Of a stretch of DNA of 64,000 nucleotides, positions 34,389 to 49,400 are shown in pieces. Origin of the DNA: Colius striatus (lineage: Eukaryota > Chordata > Aves > Coliiformes > Coliidae); NCBI RefSeq assembly GCF_028858725.1, contig NC_084766.1:25651001-25715000 (forward strand). The letters are read 5' to 3'. Below the pieces are notes generated by a model. The model ran no database searches. It had not been told where the DNA came from and saw only the letters and a list, made by a program, of their open reading frames with translations. Both the position numbers and the translations under genes were made by a program. The first letter of the stretch is position 1. The number at the start of each line of letters is the position of its first letter.

Positions 34389-37300
34389 GCAGTCTCGGTG
34401 GGGGGTGAAGCTTCCCAACGTGGGAATCCCCTGAGGTTAGAGCTTGAGCAAGGCAGCCCCAGTGAAAAACTTAATTACCTTCATAATGGATGCAGTCTCC
34501 AAGAACTACAGCAATCAGTTGCTCAATGCCAGTGGTGGGGTTGAACTTGTGGGTGCAGTTGTGTGTGCAGCCAATGTGCAAGCAAATACAGTAGTTTTCT
34601 TTTTTCCTGCTTTCTCTAGTGCCCCTAGGGCTAAGGGTGGGGATGAAGGTTTCCCTGTACTGTGTGATGTACCACCAACCGGAATCCCAGTCTCTCCTCC
34701 TGCTCTCTGCAACCACTGTGCATAGGATGAGAGACCTACCAGGAGAGCTCTGATGTCACTGGCTCTATTCTACTAATGTTGTTTTTTTCTTTCTAGAACA
34801 CCTGCTTTGAATTTTACAGTTTTTGCTGTAGTCTTTGAACAAGCTTGCTTTTTTTTTTCCTATGAGACTGTGGCAGGGTGTGGGATGAAGGGAAGACACA
34901 TATATTTGAGTGTTGAGAGCATTTTCATTTCTGACTCCTGGCCTGGAAACTGGATTTAAACTTGTTGCATGCCTGCTGTTTGAACATGGTCCAGTGGTAA
35001 GAGGCTTTAATACATTTCTTCTTTGCAAATCATCAACCTCACATCTTCCAGTAAAGGAAAGAATTTGGGAGTATAGCTTCCAAGAGTAATAGCCCTTTTC
35101 AGCCACATGCAGTTCACAGGCTCCAACCAAAAAGTTCCAAGGAAAATACTCAGAAAAGGGGAAGTTATCTAGCTGTATCCCTGAGAGTTTTCCGTTTAAA
35201 CTGTTGGGCTTTGCAGAGATATCAGTATGTTATTTTCTTCAGGCAGATATGCAGCCATCCTGGAACTAATAACTATGATCGAATATCTTAATTCAAGTAT
35301 AGAAATTAACAAAATTTCTCTTATTTCCCGAGTTTATGTTGATGATGCTCTGTAGTTTGCTGTTTTTTGCTCTATCCAGTTGATCTGTAGTTGAAAACAC
35401 ATTTGGAAGTATTGGAGGCTGAATCCAGGTACCCTGCTTTCTACTTTTATCTACCCTCCTCATCAGTAGAAAGATCTGAGTGCCTTGAAGTGGTTGAAGG
35501 GCTTAAAGGAGAATGATGAGCCAAGAGCCACCGTAAGGAAGCTGACAGCCTTGGGGACTTGGGTGACATTTGTGCTGAGTCTGGGTCTTACATGTATTTG
35601 CTCTGAAAAGCGTTAAACCACCAGTGTTCTGCCAGCTTTCAGAGGAAGCTTCAAAGTAAACATTCCTTCAGAAAGAAATGAAGTGCTTTAAACTCAAGTG
35701 ATACTTTTAACAAATGAGGTTATCTTCACCATCTTCTCCAGCACTGGAATTAGAAGTTGTGACAAGGAGTGAGTGTGTAGTGGGATTAAACAGGTACTCC
35801 CACAGCTAGAGGCATCATGCAGTTTCTGTGAGCAAGAACCCTTGCTATGGTAATGCTGGTGAGCAGTTCTCCTAACAAAAGGAATTCTCACCTCTCAATG
35901 TTTTCTGTGGCTTTGAGGATGATTGAGACATAAAGATCCTGAAGATATGACTGGATGAAAAAATTCTTGCAAATAGGAGCAGATTGTTTTGTTTTGTTGC
36001 TTTTTTTAACCTCACACAACTGACTCTGAAGCATACAGGAGAGCTGTTTGTTTCCTTCAAAATGGAAAAATGACCCAAAGAAATTAAAAGTATAACTGTC
36101 TGAAATGATTTGAGAGTTGGGTGAGGATAAATGAAAGATTTGATCTTTTGTATTTCCTAGTGCTGTACAAAGTGCATATTGACTGTGATGCCTTCTCTCT
36201 GTGCTTCAAAAACATTGCTCTAGATTGAGGACTACTTTTTGTCTTCTTCCAACTGAATGGTTTTGTGTGAGCCAGGATATTTCAGCTTTCTCCTGTAATT
36301 TAAGGTATATAATAGAAGTTAGGTTTAATCTTCATGTAATAGCTTCCTTGCATGATGATTACAACTTTCTTTAGACTGACAGTCTCTCCAGTGACTGAGG
36401 TTCTGTTTTGCATGCCCTGAGGTCCTTGATTGTCAATGTCTTCAGTTAGTGTTTTCAGAATCCTTCCTGCAGATCAATGTGTAGTTCTCCTGTTGGTGAG
36501 GAAAATCAGAGACTAGGAGATGGTAGCAAAAGATAAGATGACACCCTCCACTAGACAACCAAAGTTAAGGTGAATGCCTACATGGTTAATGCTTTGTTCT
36601 GTGTAGCTTTATGAGTACTAAAATTGCTGCCATAAAGGTCATTGCTTTCTAACATTTATTGACACAAAGGCTTTTATTCTGCTGTTTTTTCCTTACTCTG
36701 TCAGAGGTGCCATTTATCCCTTTACCCTATGCTGCTTAGTTTTTGTTTTCAGACAGTTTTTGAGTAATGCCTAGTTAAGATTATGAACTAAATATTTTTA
36801 TCTGTTTTGCTAGACTGAAAACCTAGTAGGCAAGTCTTGAAGTGACATGTCTGTTACTGCTTAATTTCCCAGTTTTGAAGGATATGCAAGCAGTTCTCCT
36901 TTTTTCTTGTCAATGACAAGGTGATAACCAAAGTATGATTAAAAGCTTTGGCTCCTGCATGAGCCAGGAAGTCTTGAGCTCTATTCCTTCTGAATCTGGA
37001 AAGTTTTCTTGCATCATAGACAGGTTGGTTATGCTAGAGGCTAGCACAAGAGTGTTCCTTATTGCCATCTGTCCCAAGGAGCCTTGAGCAAGCTGGGTAA
37101 GAGGGATGCAGTGATGTATCACAGAATATAGATCCAAATCTGTTCTCACTGCTGGTGCAATTTGGGATGAAAAGGATGGCTGTTAGGTGTATGCTGTTGT
37201 AATAGGGGGAACAGTGGCCCACCAGCCTGCTGTTTGTCAAGAGTTAGGGAGATGTGCAACATCTATCCTTTTGTCCTTAGTCCAGCCCTGCTCTAGGGTG

Positions 37301-40300
37301 GTGCAGACTACCGCCTCAGTTTGCCATTCACTCTGTCTTGCTTTTTCTGAGTGTATTGACAGAGACTGGATTCTGCCACTGCTCTGATGATTGTGTTGGG
37401 CCCATATGCACATCAAGGTCTAGGCTGGACTCTTCTCGGAATTGAAACGGAATTGAAAGAACCTTTGTTCTGTTGATACCATTGTCACTATGTCTCTTTG
37501 TGCTTCCATGGATGGCTGATGTCTGATTAAAGTGTCTGTTAATGCAGAAGCTCAGTGTTGGGCTCCTAATCAAGGGCACCATTGTCTTGTGCTAGCATAA
37601 AGAGTTTTGTTGCAGTTGTGTTCATACTGATCTGTATAGCTCCATCCTGATTCCTTATTGTTTTGACACAGGAGGTAGGAACAGAATGGAGGAGCTGAGA
37701 ATTTTGCTGCTTGTCACATTCAGAAAATGGATGTGACTGGAACAGCGAAGACATCCATTTTCTCATCCCTCTTATGGGGATTAGGCTTGTGCAGGGAGGG
37801 GATGGACAGGGACTAGTTCATCCTTCTTCCCTTGACTAAAAGATGAGAGAATGGTGTCCTTCAGTGAAGTATGAATTCAGAAATCTCATTGGAAAAGTTG
37901 CTACCAGTGACAGAAATAGATCTCTAGTTTCAGAGAAAGATATTTTTGCTTAATTTTTATTCTCTTTGTGTTGGAACAGATCAACATGTGATGGTACGAC
38001 TAGGTAGGGCAACCTTCGAAGGCTGCCAAGGAAGAGATGGGAGTGTCGCAACCTTTGAGTTGTTAACCTTTTGAAGTCGCATGTGGTAGATGTCTCATTG
38101 TCCTTGCCCCAACATGTGCATGCACATGCACATTTTTACTGGTGACATACCAAGCAAATTGCCTTCTGCCTCAGATGGTGAAGGGTTGCTAAACCTGTTT
38201 GGCTTTGAGGCAGGCATTCTGAGGATTCTCCTTATCTGCAGATGTGAGGGTCAGGAGGCCTGCAGATGCTATGCTCCTCTTCCCATGTCTGATGTTTGTT
38301 CTGCAGGACCAGCACTTAAGGCAAAAGCTCCTGTGTTGAGTGAGGGCTTTTACTAAGTTCTTAGAAAAACAGTGGTAGATTGTCCCTCCAGGATCCCTTC
38401 AGATGCAGTGTTTGTGGAGAAATCTACAGCCACAACTGAAAAAGCCACTGACTTCTCACAATAGGAAAGGTGCTCGAATATAATGTTTGAAGATTGTATT
38501 AGAGAAATTGAATGTTAAATGAGGTTTGGAGTTTGATTTTTAAATTTGATACTAAATTCTTGAAGCCAAATGTCATGTGTTTCTTGTTTTGCCTATCAGA
38601 ATAAGATGTTTTTAACATAAATGGCAGATTGTGTTAGTAACAGTCCAAGTGCTTGACTTCAGAATGAAGAAACAGCTTATCTGCATCATGTGTACATAAA
38701 TGATCAATGCCAAGGTGCATCTATCTTGGTATAGCACAAGTTTGTAGCAGGTGACAATAATACTGAACAAAACTATGCATTTCTCTTGGCTTCTGTTTTT
38801 TTCTTCCTTTTTTTTCCCCCTTTCTTCCAGCTGTTGCAAAATCCTACAAAACTGTTGAGCTGAGCCTTGAGTGAGTGTTGTGAAAGATAATCCAGAAGCT
38901 CTGGAAAGAGAGGGGAAAATGAGAGAACTGCAGTTGGTCCAGTCCATGGGAGAAGGTTGAAGCATTAAATACAGACAATGAAAACTTATCATAGAAAAAT
39001 GGGTGAGGGGGAAGTAGAAAGAGTAAAACCTACTGATGAGAATAATCACTGAAGTATCTGACCTCTTTCAGCTTTTGTCACAGCTAACTGGCTCCTGACT
39101 TGCCTTTTGTGTTGTCTTTGGTTTTAGTGTCTCAGTGATTCATTAAAGTTACTAAAACAGGTGCCACTGGACACAGGCAAATGAGCTCTTTTCTTGCTGT
39201 TCAACCAAAAGATGTGACTCATTGCTGAAGTGATGGTTCATTTAGCAGAGAAGTTAAACTAAAAGTATGGAAATTGTCGGGGCTTCCAGTGATAACCATT
39301 TCCTTTGGATATCTTTTTGTGTTACAGACACTTTGGCATTAAGGAAACTTTTGACTGTGGATATTGGTCTCAAGAATTGCCTTGCAGTCATAAGTTTAGT
39401 TTGTGAGCCTTATAATTCAGGTAAACTGCTTGGTAGTGGAAGTTGAGTCACTAGTGGATTTGAACCACTAGAAGATTGACTTGTTCTTTTAATCTGTCAA
39501 CTCATTCTTCACTCCTCTTTTCTTGTTTGGGTGTTGAAGTTTTGAGATGTTTTTGGAGAGTACTGGGAAAACTTGCAAACATTTTTCAAACAAAAGATGG
39601 CTTGTCTTCTTGGCTGAGAGGGTTCATTTGGACACTTGCTCTGATTTTTTTCATTGTTGTTGTTTGGAAAACTGAAGTTCTTAGAAATTAGATGGCCTTG
39701 GCTTTCTTTGTTCTTTCTTCTGTCTCAGACATCTGTATCAGCTCTCTCACCGAGCTCTTTATCTTACTTGGCTTTTCTGTGGATGCCTGGAGGCCTTGGC
39801 TGACATTCTCAAGAGTGTCCACTGGTTCAAGAAGCCATTGCTGCTATCAAATTACCTTGACAGCTGTTGTCCCATTTCATATTTGCCATCCCCTCCCCCG
39901 GCTCTCTTGTGATTTTTGGCAGAAGCTGTGGCTATTGAGCAATAAAACTTGGATCTGAGAATCTTGTTGCTGGTGGGAAAATTAGATGAGAGCATACTAG
40001 TTAATGCCTTGCAACTTGACTTCTTGCTGATGTATAATCAGTAGCATCTTTATTTAAAAACAAAACCTACCACTAGCTACTCTGTTTGTGGATTGAATGG
40101 ATGCCTCATTTACTGTTCATCTGCAGTTGAGGAATAGGTGCTTGTCTTTTACAATAGCATACTCCATACCAAGATGTATATGACCAGACAAGCTCTTGAT
40201 TTGGAGTCCTTGACAAATACCTATGCAGAAGGACTGAAAAACAGGTAGGATGTTTGTGTTAATGAAAGTAATCCATAGTGGCATGACTGTCTTTATCTTC

Positions 40301-43300
40301 ACGTTGGTTTTATTGATAATCCTGCCTCTGTGTAACCTGCAATAAAGCTTTTGTAGTACTATGTAGTAGACATTAAACATGACCAAATAAGAAGCAATAG
40401 GTCTTTGCTTGGATTTGAGTTAACAGAATATAGAGACGGCATTTGGGGGTTCTTCATTTGTGTATTTGGGAATTTCATTGCCATTCTTTTAAATGCAACC
40501 ATAAAACACTTCTGACAACTGATAGAAGTGATGATCATTGTGGGACTGACCATCGTAAGAGAGCTGCCATCTCTGAACTTCTCATTTTGTTTTCTGTTTC
40601 CTTTGTTTGAGAAGTTGGCTGATGCATGGCATGCTTTAATCTCTGCTGATCATCCCTCTTGTCCCTGTTGGAACATGTCAGCAACTAGATTTTGTGTAAC
40701 ATACTAGAAGAATTAGGAAGGAAGGAGCAGATCTTAATTGGAAAGATGACTGACAGAAAACAATTAATGTATCCAGAACACTCAGTTCCGAGGAACACAT
40801 ATAGGAAAAGCATATAAAAAAATTATTTTGCTTGCAATGTGTATGATTTACTAGCTGATAACATCAGTGTGAAACGAAAAGCTTGTAAAAGTCTGGCTCA
40901 GACCAGCCTTAATGCATGTCTTACAACTCCTAAATTACTGTGCCAAAGGGGGAAGACTAGACTCCTACTGAAACGTGTGATGCGACTGTTTTGTATGTGT
41001 CTGCAGAGAAGGGTATTTTAAGCAGTTGGTGAATAGTTCTCATAGCAGCCGGTGCATTGTGGCACATTATGTGGTCATAGGTGTTGAGGAGTTCTCCTGG
41101 TTTGTGCTGAAGAAAAGCTGGGGATATAGTATGACCAGCTGTGAAGTCAATGGCGGGGGGGAAACTCAGGAAGCAGCGGGAAAACCACAGTTATAGCAAC
41201 ACTACCCCCTGGAAAATATGTGGAAGTAAAGCAGAGAATGAATTACATCTAGGTGAAAAATGCATGAAGCATCCCTCCCCCAGCAGTAACATTAGAGTTG
41301 CAAGGTGGGATGCCTGGATTTTCTGTTGATGTGTGGGGAAATAACTTTTTACTGAATTTCATTCCCTCCCAAAGGAAAACAAAATACACTCCTAAGTCCT
41401 CAATTTAGTGTAAAACTTGATTAAAGCATTGTGAGGTTTTGGGGTTTTTTTTAAGGGAAAAAAAAAAAGTGGCAATTTGTCTTCCCTGTGCCACATCCCT
41501 TGCTGTCCTGGCATTTAACAGGGGGTTTAAAGAAGGTGCTCCTTGGTCCGGTCTCTCCATGGAGATCACAGAAAGCGCTGGAAGGCTTGAGCTTCCTGCG
41601 ATCCCTGGCATGTCTTCCGTTACGCAGCTATGGTTATTGTAGCAGTAGGGGACTTGTTAGTTTTCCAACTGCAGTTCCCAGCGAACGTGTCTGCTCTGCG
41701 GTGTAGACTCCTGCATGTTCCGTGTTAAAATAGTTCTATAGCTTTCAGGCATCTTGCGTTTCAAATATGGGTGGGGAAACAAGTGTTGGCCTTTAAGGCA
41801 GGGGTTTCAAAGCTTTTTGATATCAAAGGCTATGTTGACAACTTGGCAAGTGCTTGTGGGCTCAAGTGCTTTAGATCTTTAGGATAAGAGCTGACTTGCT
41901 GCAGGCCTTGGAAAGTATGTTTTGCATTGCTTAAATGTATTGTCAGGTGTGTTATGCCCTTTCTCTGCCTTTAGCTGCTGAATTGTCTCCTCCTTTCCTG
42001 CTAGGCTTGGCCCAGTTTCCTGTCAGCCAGAGAAGGGGTTAATTTGCTGATACAGCTAGTATCTTGCTGTCTAGTCTCTTCTGTTTGAACCCACTTTCCT
42101 GGGGAATCCCATCTCTTGGCCCCTCTCCTGCAGCAGCTCACTCTGTAGCTGTGGAGGCTAGAAGGGAGCTTTTAGGGTGCGTGTTAAGCTTGGATGGCAG
42201 GTTACAGGGTGGGAGGAAGTATTTTATCTGGAAGCCCTTTGTAGCCCTCTTCTTGGAATGGAAGCAGATAGGGTTTTGCAAACCCAGGAAATCAGCCGGT
42301 TCTGGCAGGGCAGAGCTTGTCTATGCTGGTCAAGGTCTCAGAGGTCTTACCAGGTTACTTGCTTGTTGACTATTTGTAATACCAGCATGTGTCGCTTCCG
42401 CTCTGCTCTTGCACTTTCCAGCCTTGCTAAACTGTTACTCGGCTTTCTTGCATTGAATGCATTAGATTCATCAGTTTCCTGTGATGTTGGAGCATCTTTG
42501 GTGATAGATGAACATCTTACCAGTACTCAGTGAATTATGCTTGCGTCTGTAAGTTTGTTTTAATTTCCTATGAATGGCAGCAGTCACTGCAACAACACAG
42601 TGCAGAAGGATAAATGCAATACACAGAGATGTACCAAAACTTTTCTTTACGTCAGCCCTGTTGCAACCAATGTAGCAATGATGGTATGGAGTATAGCCAG
42701 GCTAGATGGATAGAGCTTGTGGCTCTCCCAGAGCTCTGTCTGCTGTGCCACTGGCTTGCTTGCTGGAAGAAGCAAAGCTGGTATGGATATTTCGGCTTTG
42801 AAATGCAGTCACAGGTTTTGTCTGAGGTGGAACTGTATGTCAAAAGTTATATTGTTTTGCATGAAAGACCAAAGAATAAGTCTGTAGTGCTGTGGAGGAG
42901 AAGCCAGTTCTCCTAACTCCTGATCATGTGATTTCACCACAAAGACCCTGTTTCTTCTTTTACTTAACTGAAGAATTCCATTAGATCAAAAGCTAGTTAA
43001 GGAAAATAGAACCCCATGGGGTCCTGTGTGGTTACTTAGGCAAGTGCTATTTTTAGGAATCCCAATTGAGTAAGCCCTGGCTCTTGCTGCTGTTAAAATC
43101 CATGGAAGCAAAATTAAAACTTCTACCTTCATCTCAACTGCATGTAGGCCACTTGGCTCTGGCCTTCTGAGTTTTTTCTTCATTTGTACCTCCCTCAGCT
43201 CTTTCCCTGCCTTGCAGGGATTTTTGCTTTTCCAAGTGAGAGTTAATCAGTTCCTTGGGTGTGGGAGATTTGGAGTAAAGCAGGTAGGCAGTAAAGAGCT

Positions 43301-45897
43301 ATTCCTGTTCTGCACCTCAAGGATTGTTATCAGAGTTGTTAATGAGCTCATGCCCTCCAGTCCTAGGGTTCTGCCTGGCTCTGCTCGACTCTTTCTCCTC
43401 CCTTTAGCTTCTATGGCCCAGTTTCACTGATCAGCAGAAGATGCTCCTTGACTGCTTCTCCCCCTTCGAAGAGCAGGGAGCCCAGGTTTGCCAAATGTGA
43501 CTTGTTTGCAGCTCTTTCTTTTTGGTGTTGTGGAAGAAAAATGTCATTACAAAGTTTGGTATACAGACCTGCTTGACCTGCCTTATAGGAGCATTTTGTA
43601 GCATGTGTGATAGAAGTAAGACAGTCTGCTCTAGAATTTTAAAGTACAAGAATCCAGTTCTCTTTTCTGGAAACAGTTTTCTGACACTGACCAGATTCCT
43701 CTCCACAGCTTCATGACAGGGCTTGCGACATGTAGAGATTTCAGTGGCTATTTCTCTGAATCTGAGCAGAAAAGCAGAGGAGTAAGGTGGAAGGCATGAC
43801 AGAAAAAAAGAGGCTGAAGTCTGAGAAAGCTTTGGGAGTGTGACTTCAGAGAGAGCCTGCTGAACCTTTTTAAGCTGGCTGAAAAAGCTGAGAACTGCAA
43901 AGGAGTCTTTGATTCATACTGTTTGTACAAATTTCCATATTTTTTGTTTAAAAAAATATTGTGAGGAAAACACTCTGTCACAATTCTAAGTAGAAGAATA
44001 GAATTGTGAGGGGCTGGAGATTTAGCCTAAAGACTTGCTTCAGAAGTTAGGATGAGGAGCGTTTTGAGTCTGAAGACTCTCTGTTGGTGGGTAATTTTCT
44101 TTAGGTTGCATGATATCTGCTTGAAGAACTCCTTGTCTAAAAACAAAAGCAACAACAGCAACAACGAGCTGCTGAAATCTTCAATCAGGGCTAAAAAATT
44201 GCTGCATTATTGGTCTGTGTGGAGACTGCATAGCTGTATTCTGTGAAATATTTGAGGTCCTTTTAAATGCAGAGTAAGTAACTGCTGACTTTTAAAGCTT
44301 GGTTGACTGTTAGCAGCTTGCTCATGTTTCCTGTCAGGCTGAGGTGATGGGAAATTAGTCAGAGATGATATTTGCACTGATGTGAGTGCAGTTAGGTGGG
44401 CAAAGTTTTCTTAATGTTTCAGTTTTCTTCATTTAGAGATCTGGCTTGAGTTTTGCTAGTGAAATAGTGATCCTATTGATACTAATTGCATGAGCCCTAG
44501 CTAGGAGTGACATGCAGAGAAGCCACAAGTGATTTAAACTGAAGAAATGCTCTAAAGCAACATTAGTAGAGTATAAGTTTTGGGATAGTTGTAGGTCAAA
44601 ACATCCTTGCTTCTCCTTAGACTGTGGCACATGCAGTGCTGCACTGCTATGTCCTTGGTAGTATGGATGTTATTGTGTCAATAGACAAGGTGCAAGGATA
44701 TGGAACAGATAAATAAGAATCTATTTGCTACAGGATTCCTGTGTGTAGCCAGCTCTTCTCACCAACAATTGTTAGAGCTGTGACAGTCATTTCCATAGAG
44801 CAAGAAGGTCTTGAGATCAGAATGTGAAATCCTCACATGTAGAGGAGTTGGTTTTGTGGCTATTGGAGATTGTAGTTGCAACCCTTTTCCATGCTGGGAA
44901 CCTGCTGTCTGTCACAGGACATTGGTTTCTCAGTGTTTCGCTTTGTGTTCTGCAATGGTTATTGAACACTTGGAATTTTGTTTGGAGCACTTGCATGTAT
45001 AAAACTGTTACACCTAAACTCAACTTTCTGCTGAATAGTTGTTCACAGACCCTCAAAAAGGAGACTTCTTACCATTCCTCAGGCCTAGAATTGTTTTTTG
45101 TTTGGACAAGATTGAGGTTTTGTGACTTCCCATAACAGAATGGAAGCCTAAGTAAATAATTCTAAGTTGTTTGGAAGATGTGGAATAGGTAACACTCATC
45201 TGCCCTTCATGTGGACTGGGGATGAGAAACAGCATCAGCATATGAACTGCTGCAAAGATCAACTGTTTGAAGCCGCAGGACTGGGAAGAATTTTCATCAT
45301 AAAATATTGATTACTTATGGAAAAAGAAACTGAGGTAATGTCTTGTTACTGCAGAGTCCTCTTGCTCCAGCTTAACTAAAGTACAGGGCACTGCCAAGCC
45401 ACAGAATGACTGGCTTGCAAGGTATGGCATCAAGTAAACTAAAAAGCATAACATTGCTCACTTGTGTCCTTGTAGATGGAGAAGAGAATGCACACTGTGA
45501 TGTTTTCAGTCTGTCAAACATCTGTAGATCTGTAATTGTGCTCACTCTCCTTCCCCAACCCCCAATGTTCTTTCTGTAATGGAATTTTCAGGTGCCTTTT
45601 TAAAGAAATTATTCTTTGATATCTTAAAAATGTATTTTGTATGTTTAGCCTTGGATGCGATTTTCACCTTTTAAGATCCTATTGAGATACAGGACGATCT
45701 AGATATCACCTGTAAGGTGTCTTTACTTTTAAGAAAAACTTTATTTTTTAGGGTAGATGTTTTGCAAGAGAAGTGACAGCCACATTTTTAGAGCAGTTAA
45801 ATCCTCATGCTGTTTTAAAGTTGTTTTCTTCTGGCAAAAGTTTTTTTGGAAGAACCAGCTGTGGAGTATTGCCATGTTGTGTTTCAGTGTGTTCAAA

Positions 45898-46430
45898 GGA
45901 TCATTTTGGTTGGAAAAGACCGTTAAGATCAAGACCAACCACCAACCTCATACTGCCATGCCCACCACCAACCTCATACTGCCATGCCCACCACTAACCT
46001 ATGGCCGTCAGCACGTCTTTCAAATATCTCCATCTGGTGACTCCACCAGCTCCCTGGGCAGCCTGTGTCAGTGTCTAACAACCCTCTCAGTGAAAAACTT
46101 CTTCCTAATCAACAATCTAAATCTCCCCTGGTGTAACTTGAGGTAATTTCCTTTTGTCCTGTCAATCATTCTGGGGAGAAGAGACTGACCTCCACCTCAC
46201 TACAACCTCCTTTCAGACAGTTGCAGAGAGTGATCATGTCTCCCCTCAGCCTCTTTTTCTCCAGGCTAAACACCCCCAGCTCCCTCAGCCGCTCCTCATC
46301 AGACCATTCACCAGCTTTGTTGTCCATCTCTGGACACGCTCCAGCACCTCCATGTCCTTCTTGTAGTGAGGAGCCCACAACTGAGCACAGTATTTGAGAT
46401 TCTGCTGCACCAGTGCCACACCAATGCAGA
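45898..46430 (-). mobile_element. CR1 LINE, 5'-truncated, second subfamily
   Basis: Read on the minus strand this is the end of a CR1 LINE: a segment encoding [12 protein letters not shown]-like and [22 protein letters not shown]-like peptides, then the tail with GTCTTTTCCAACC in place of GTCCCTTCCAACC. The tail type and the wording differ from the copies at 4.3 and 50.2 kb, so it belongs to another subfamily. The frame is broken, and a 26-bp tandem duplication lies near its 3' end. Confidence 0.88.
45941..45992. repeat. 26-bp exact tandem duplication inside a CR1 relic
   Basis: The segment at 45941-45966 is repeated exactly at 45967-45992. It lies in the 3' part of the minus-strand CR1. Exact identity in an otherwise decayed element points to a duplication much younger than the insertion. 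Confidence 0.9.
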
Positions 46431-49400
46431 GTTCAAAGCAGATTGCGAAAGGTGACAGAATGCAGATACCCAAGAGCAGTGGTGTTCATTCAGCATAGTA
46501 TTGTACTTCAGTGGAAGTGAGCAGAAAGGATTAATCCTAAAAGAGTTGTCTTTAAGTGACTAATAGCAAGGCTATTCTTTTTTTACTGTGGTCCCATGTT
46601 TCCCCTTTAAGGGAAGGTAGTGATTGTGGTGCTTTTGGGAGTTGCAGAGGTTGAGAGGTGTGCAGAAGGGCACTGTAAGAAGCTGTCAAAGAGCAGTTCT
46701 GCAGCAGGTTTTTAGTTCTTGCATAGCCACCTGTTGGGAAAAGCACCTGCAGCTCTTATGCCCTAATAGAGGAAACAGTCAGTATTAAGCAGAGAAGACT
46801 CTGTTGAGAATTACAACATCAAAAAAAGATGCCTTGCTTTGCTGCTTCTATTAGCCAAGCTGCACAGAGGGGAGAAGCTGACTCACACCAGCGTGTGTTA
46901 CAGGCTGTTTCTGGTAGAGCAGTTGTAAAACTGTGTCACTTCAGCCCAGGAGAACTGTAGGAACAGAAATGTGATAATGCAGTAAGATTACATCAAAGGC
47001 TCTGGGAGATTTTAATGAGATCAGCCCCATATTTATTTTCATGGTTAGGAGCAGAAATAACTGAATAATGTCATGGAAATATTCTGAAATAAGGAAATGT
47101 AACAGCTAAGACTGTCTTGAAGCTCATCAAAGACTTTAACTCCAGGTGGGCTGCTTCAATTTGGGATATTGAGAGCTTGCAGGTGGGGGATTTAGGCAGA
47201 GCAGAGTCCCTGGTGAAAGTTCCAAAATTCGAAAGTCAGGTGAGCACAGCAGAATGCTCCTTGTCTTAGCTCTTTGCATCATCAGCAAGGCCACATCAGC
47301 GTCGCTTTGGGCCGTTACCTTGTTATTTGCCTTTATGACTCCCTATTATTTATGGCCTCCCTCCCACCCCTGACATTCAATTCCTGTGGACTGGAGCTGC
47401 TTCTGAGGGTGGCTGGGGCCCAGGTCCCTCTGCTAGGCTGCTGCAGTGGTAGTTCACCCAGCTTATCTCAGCAAGACCCCTCTACTCCCTGGGGCTGTTC
47501 TCAGCTCAGGTTTTCCTTTGCAGATAGTGTGGTAAGACAACCAGTCATTTCAAGGCATAAGAATTTTCAAGGGTGCCCCATACTGGAGGGGAATTGGTGC
47601 TTTCTTTGTAGCCTCCAGACGGTGGTCAGGACCAGCACCAGCTCACCATCGTCTCCTGTTGTGCTTCCTTTCCCTGAGCTCTTTCCAGCTGTTAGCAAAG
47701 CTCTGGGCCCTTTCATAAACACATGCCTGTGGCATGTTCACAGTGCTGCAGGAGGCCTGTCACTGAGCTGAGGATGTAGACTTGTATCTGCCTGCATCAG
47801 CAAACCATTCATAATGTTTGGGTTTGAGAGTTTCTGCTACTCCCTTTGCCTTTGGACCATGTCTGCCATTGCTAGTGCTGTATGCACTCTGTGTTTCTGT
47901 AACCAAGAGCCTAAATATTTTCCCCAGGCTTTGCTGAAGGAAAGGGATATTTTTTAAAATAGCATACATTTGTTTTATTGACTTTGCTTAGAGTGAAGGG
48001 AAACGTTACTCTCCTGGTCAGAGGTTTGTTGGAAGCAGGGCTGTTGCATGTGTGTGGCTGAGATAGAGATGAACCTATCTGATCTGGCAATCGGTGTGCT
48101 ACAACTGTTAATTACTTTGCAGCTTGTGGAGATTATCTTTATATGGCATTTCAGTGTCAGTAAAGGCTTTAGGCACTGGAGCTTGGGCCTTGCTCCTGCA
48201 GTTTTGGGGAAAGAAATGCACAGGTTCCCCTTGGACTAGACAGTGGATGTGTCCCTAAAGGAGCAAGGAAGCCACAGAGTGAATCTGCAGTGAATGCATC
48301 TGGCAATATATTTACACCTCTGAAACTCAAATTGAGATGGTGGTGGTTTGCAAATATGTAGATGTTAGGCTTGGAGCAGTGTGGTCTATTCCCATTTGGA
48401 AGCAAGATGAGAGATAGAAGAAAGAGACCTTTCAAAGTAGGAACCAGTTCTCCTTACTAGGTGACTAAGCCAAGAAGTCTTCAGTAAGATTATTTCTGGA
48501 GAATAATTTTTAAGGTCCTATTTGGAGGGGGAAAAAAAAAAGTTGGATAGTTCCAGCATCATGTTTTTGGCACTCTACTGGGTTTTAGACTTGAACCTCC
48601 ATGGTACCTGAAAAACAAAATTTATTTTCATGTCCTTAGCAGTAGCTAGCAACGTTCACAGAAAATTTACTTGTTTTTCCTGCCTCAGTCTCAAATGTTT
48701 TCCCTCTTGCCTTCAGCCACATAACACTGTGCTAGTATGGCATATGCTTTCTTCCAGAATACACTGTATTTGGGAAATCAGGAGAGGCACAAGAGAGTTA
48801 TGTGTAGTGGAAAGGCCTTTTTAAAATGAATAGAGGAGTTGCTCTTAAACAGTCCTTTAAAACTTCAGTTTGTAAGATGCCAAGAAAATGCATGTATTTT
48901 AATGTAGGACAGAGGTCAGCACAGTCTTTCAACAAGTTAAACACCCAAAGAGAATGCAACAGCCCTCAAGGTGGTGTAAGAAGAGTAAACAACAGACACT
49001 GCCAGAGTAAAGATGAGGAAGAAGGAAACTCTTTGAAGTGTTACTTGTCTCTGAATGCACAGAACCTTTACGTACCTGATTCTCACGGGCTTTAAAGGGA
49101 GCAGTACATCCAAAAGTATACTTGCTGCTAAGATGTTTTTGTGGAGTGGAGTAAGCCAAGGTCCTGGTCTTGTACATAGCCACAGAAGAGAATTCCCTGC
49201 AAGGACTTGGTTGTCCTTACTTTGCTGTCTTCAGATGTAAACCCTGTTAGACATCATAGTCTGACCCTGAAATTTTACTTTTATTTGCCTCACATCAGAG
49301 AGGAGATGCTTTTCAATTTCCAAAATGCTTTAATTGCCTCTATATTATCCTTTTGTGGCTTAAATTAAACATTTAAATATATGACTACCAAAGACTGAGT

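Noticed and set aside
47274-47771. Plus-strand open frame of 165 codons in CNNM2 intron 1
   Set aside because: A locally GC-richer patch explains the length; no domain, no codon pattern or conserved-looking motif, no splice context.
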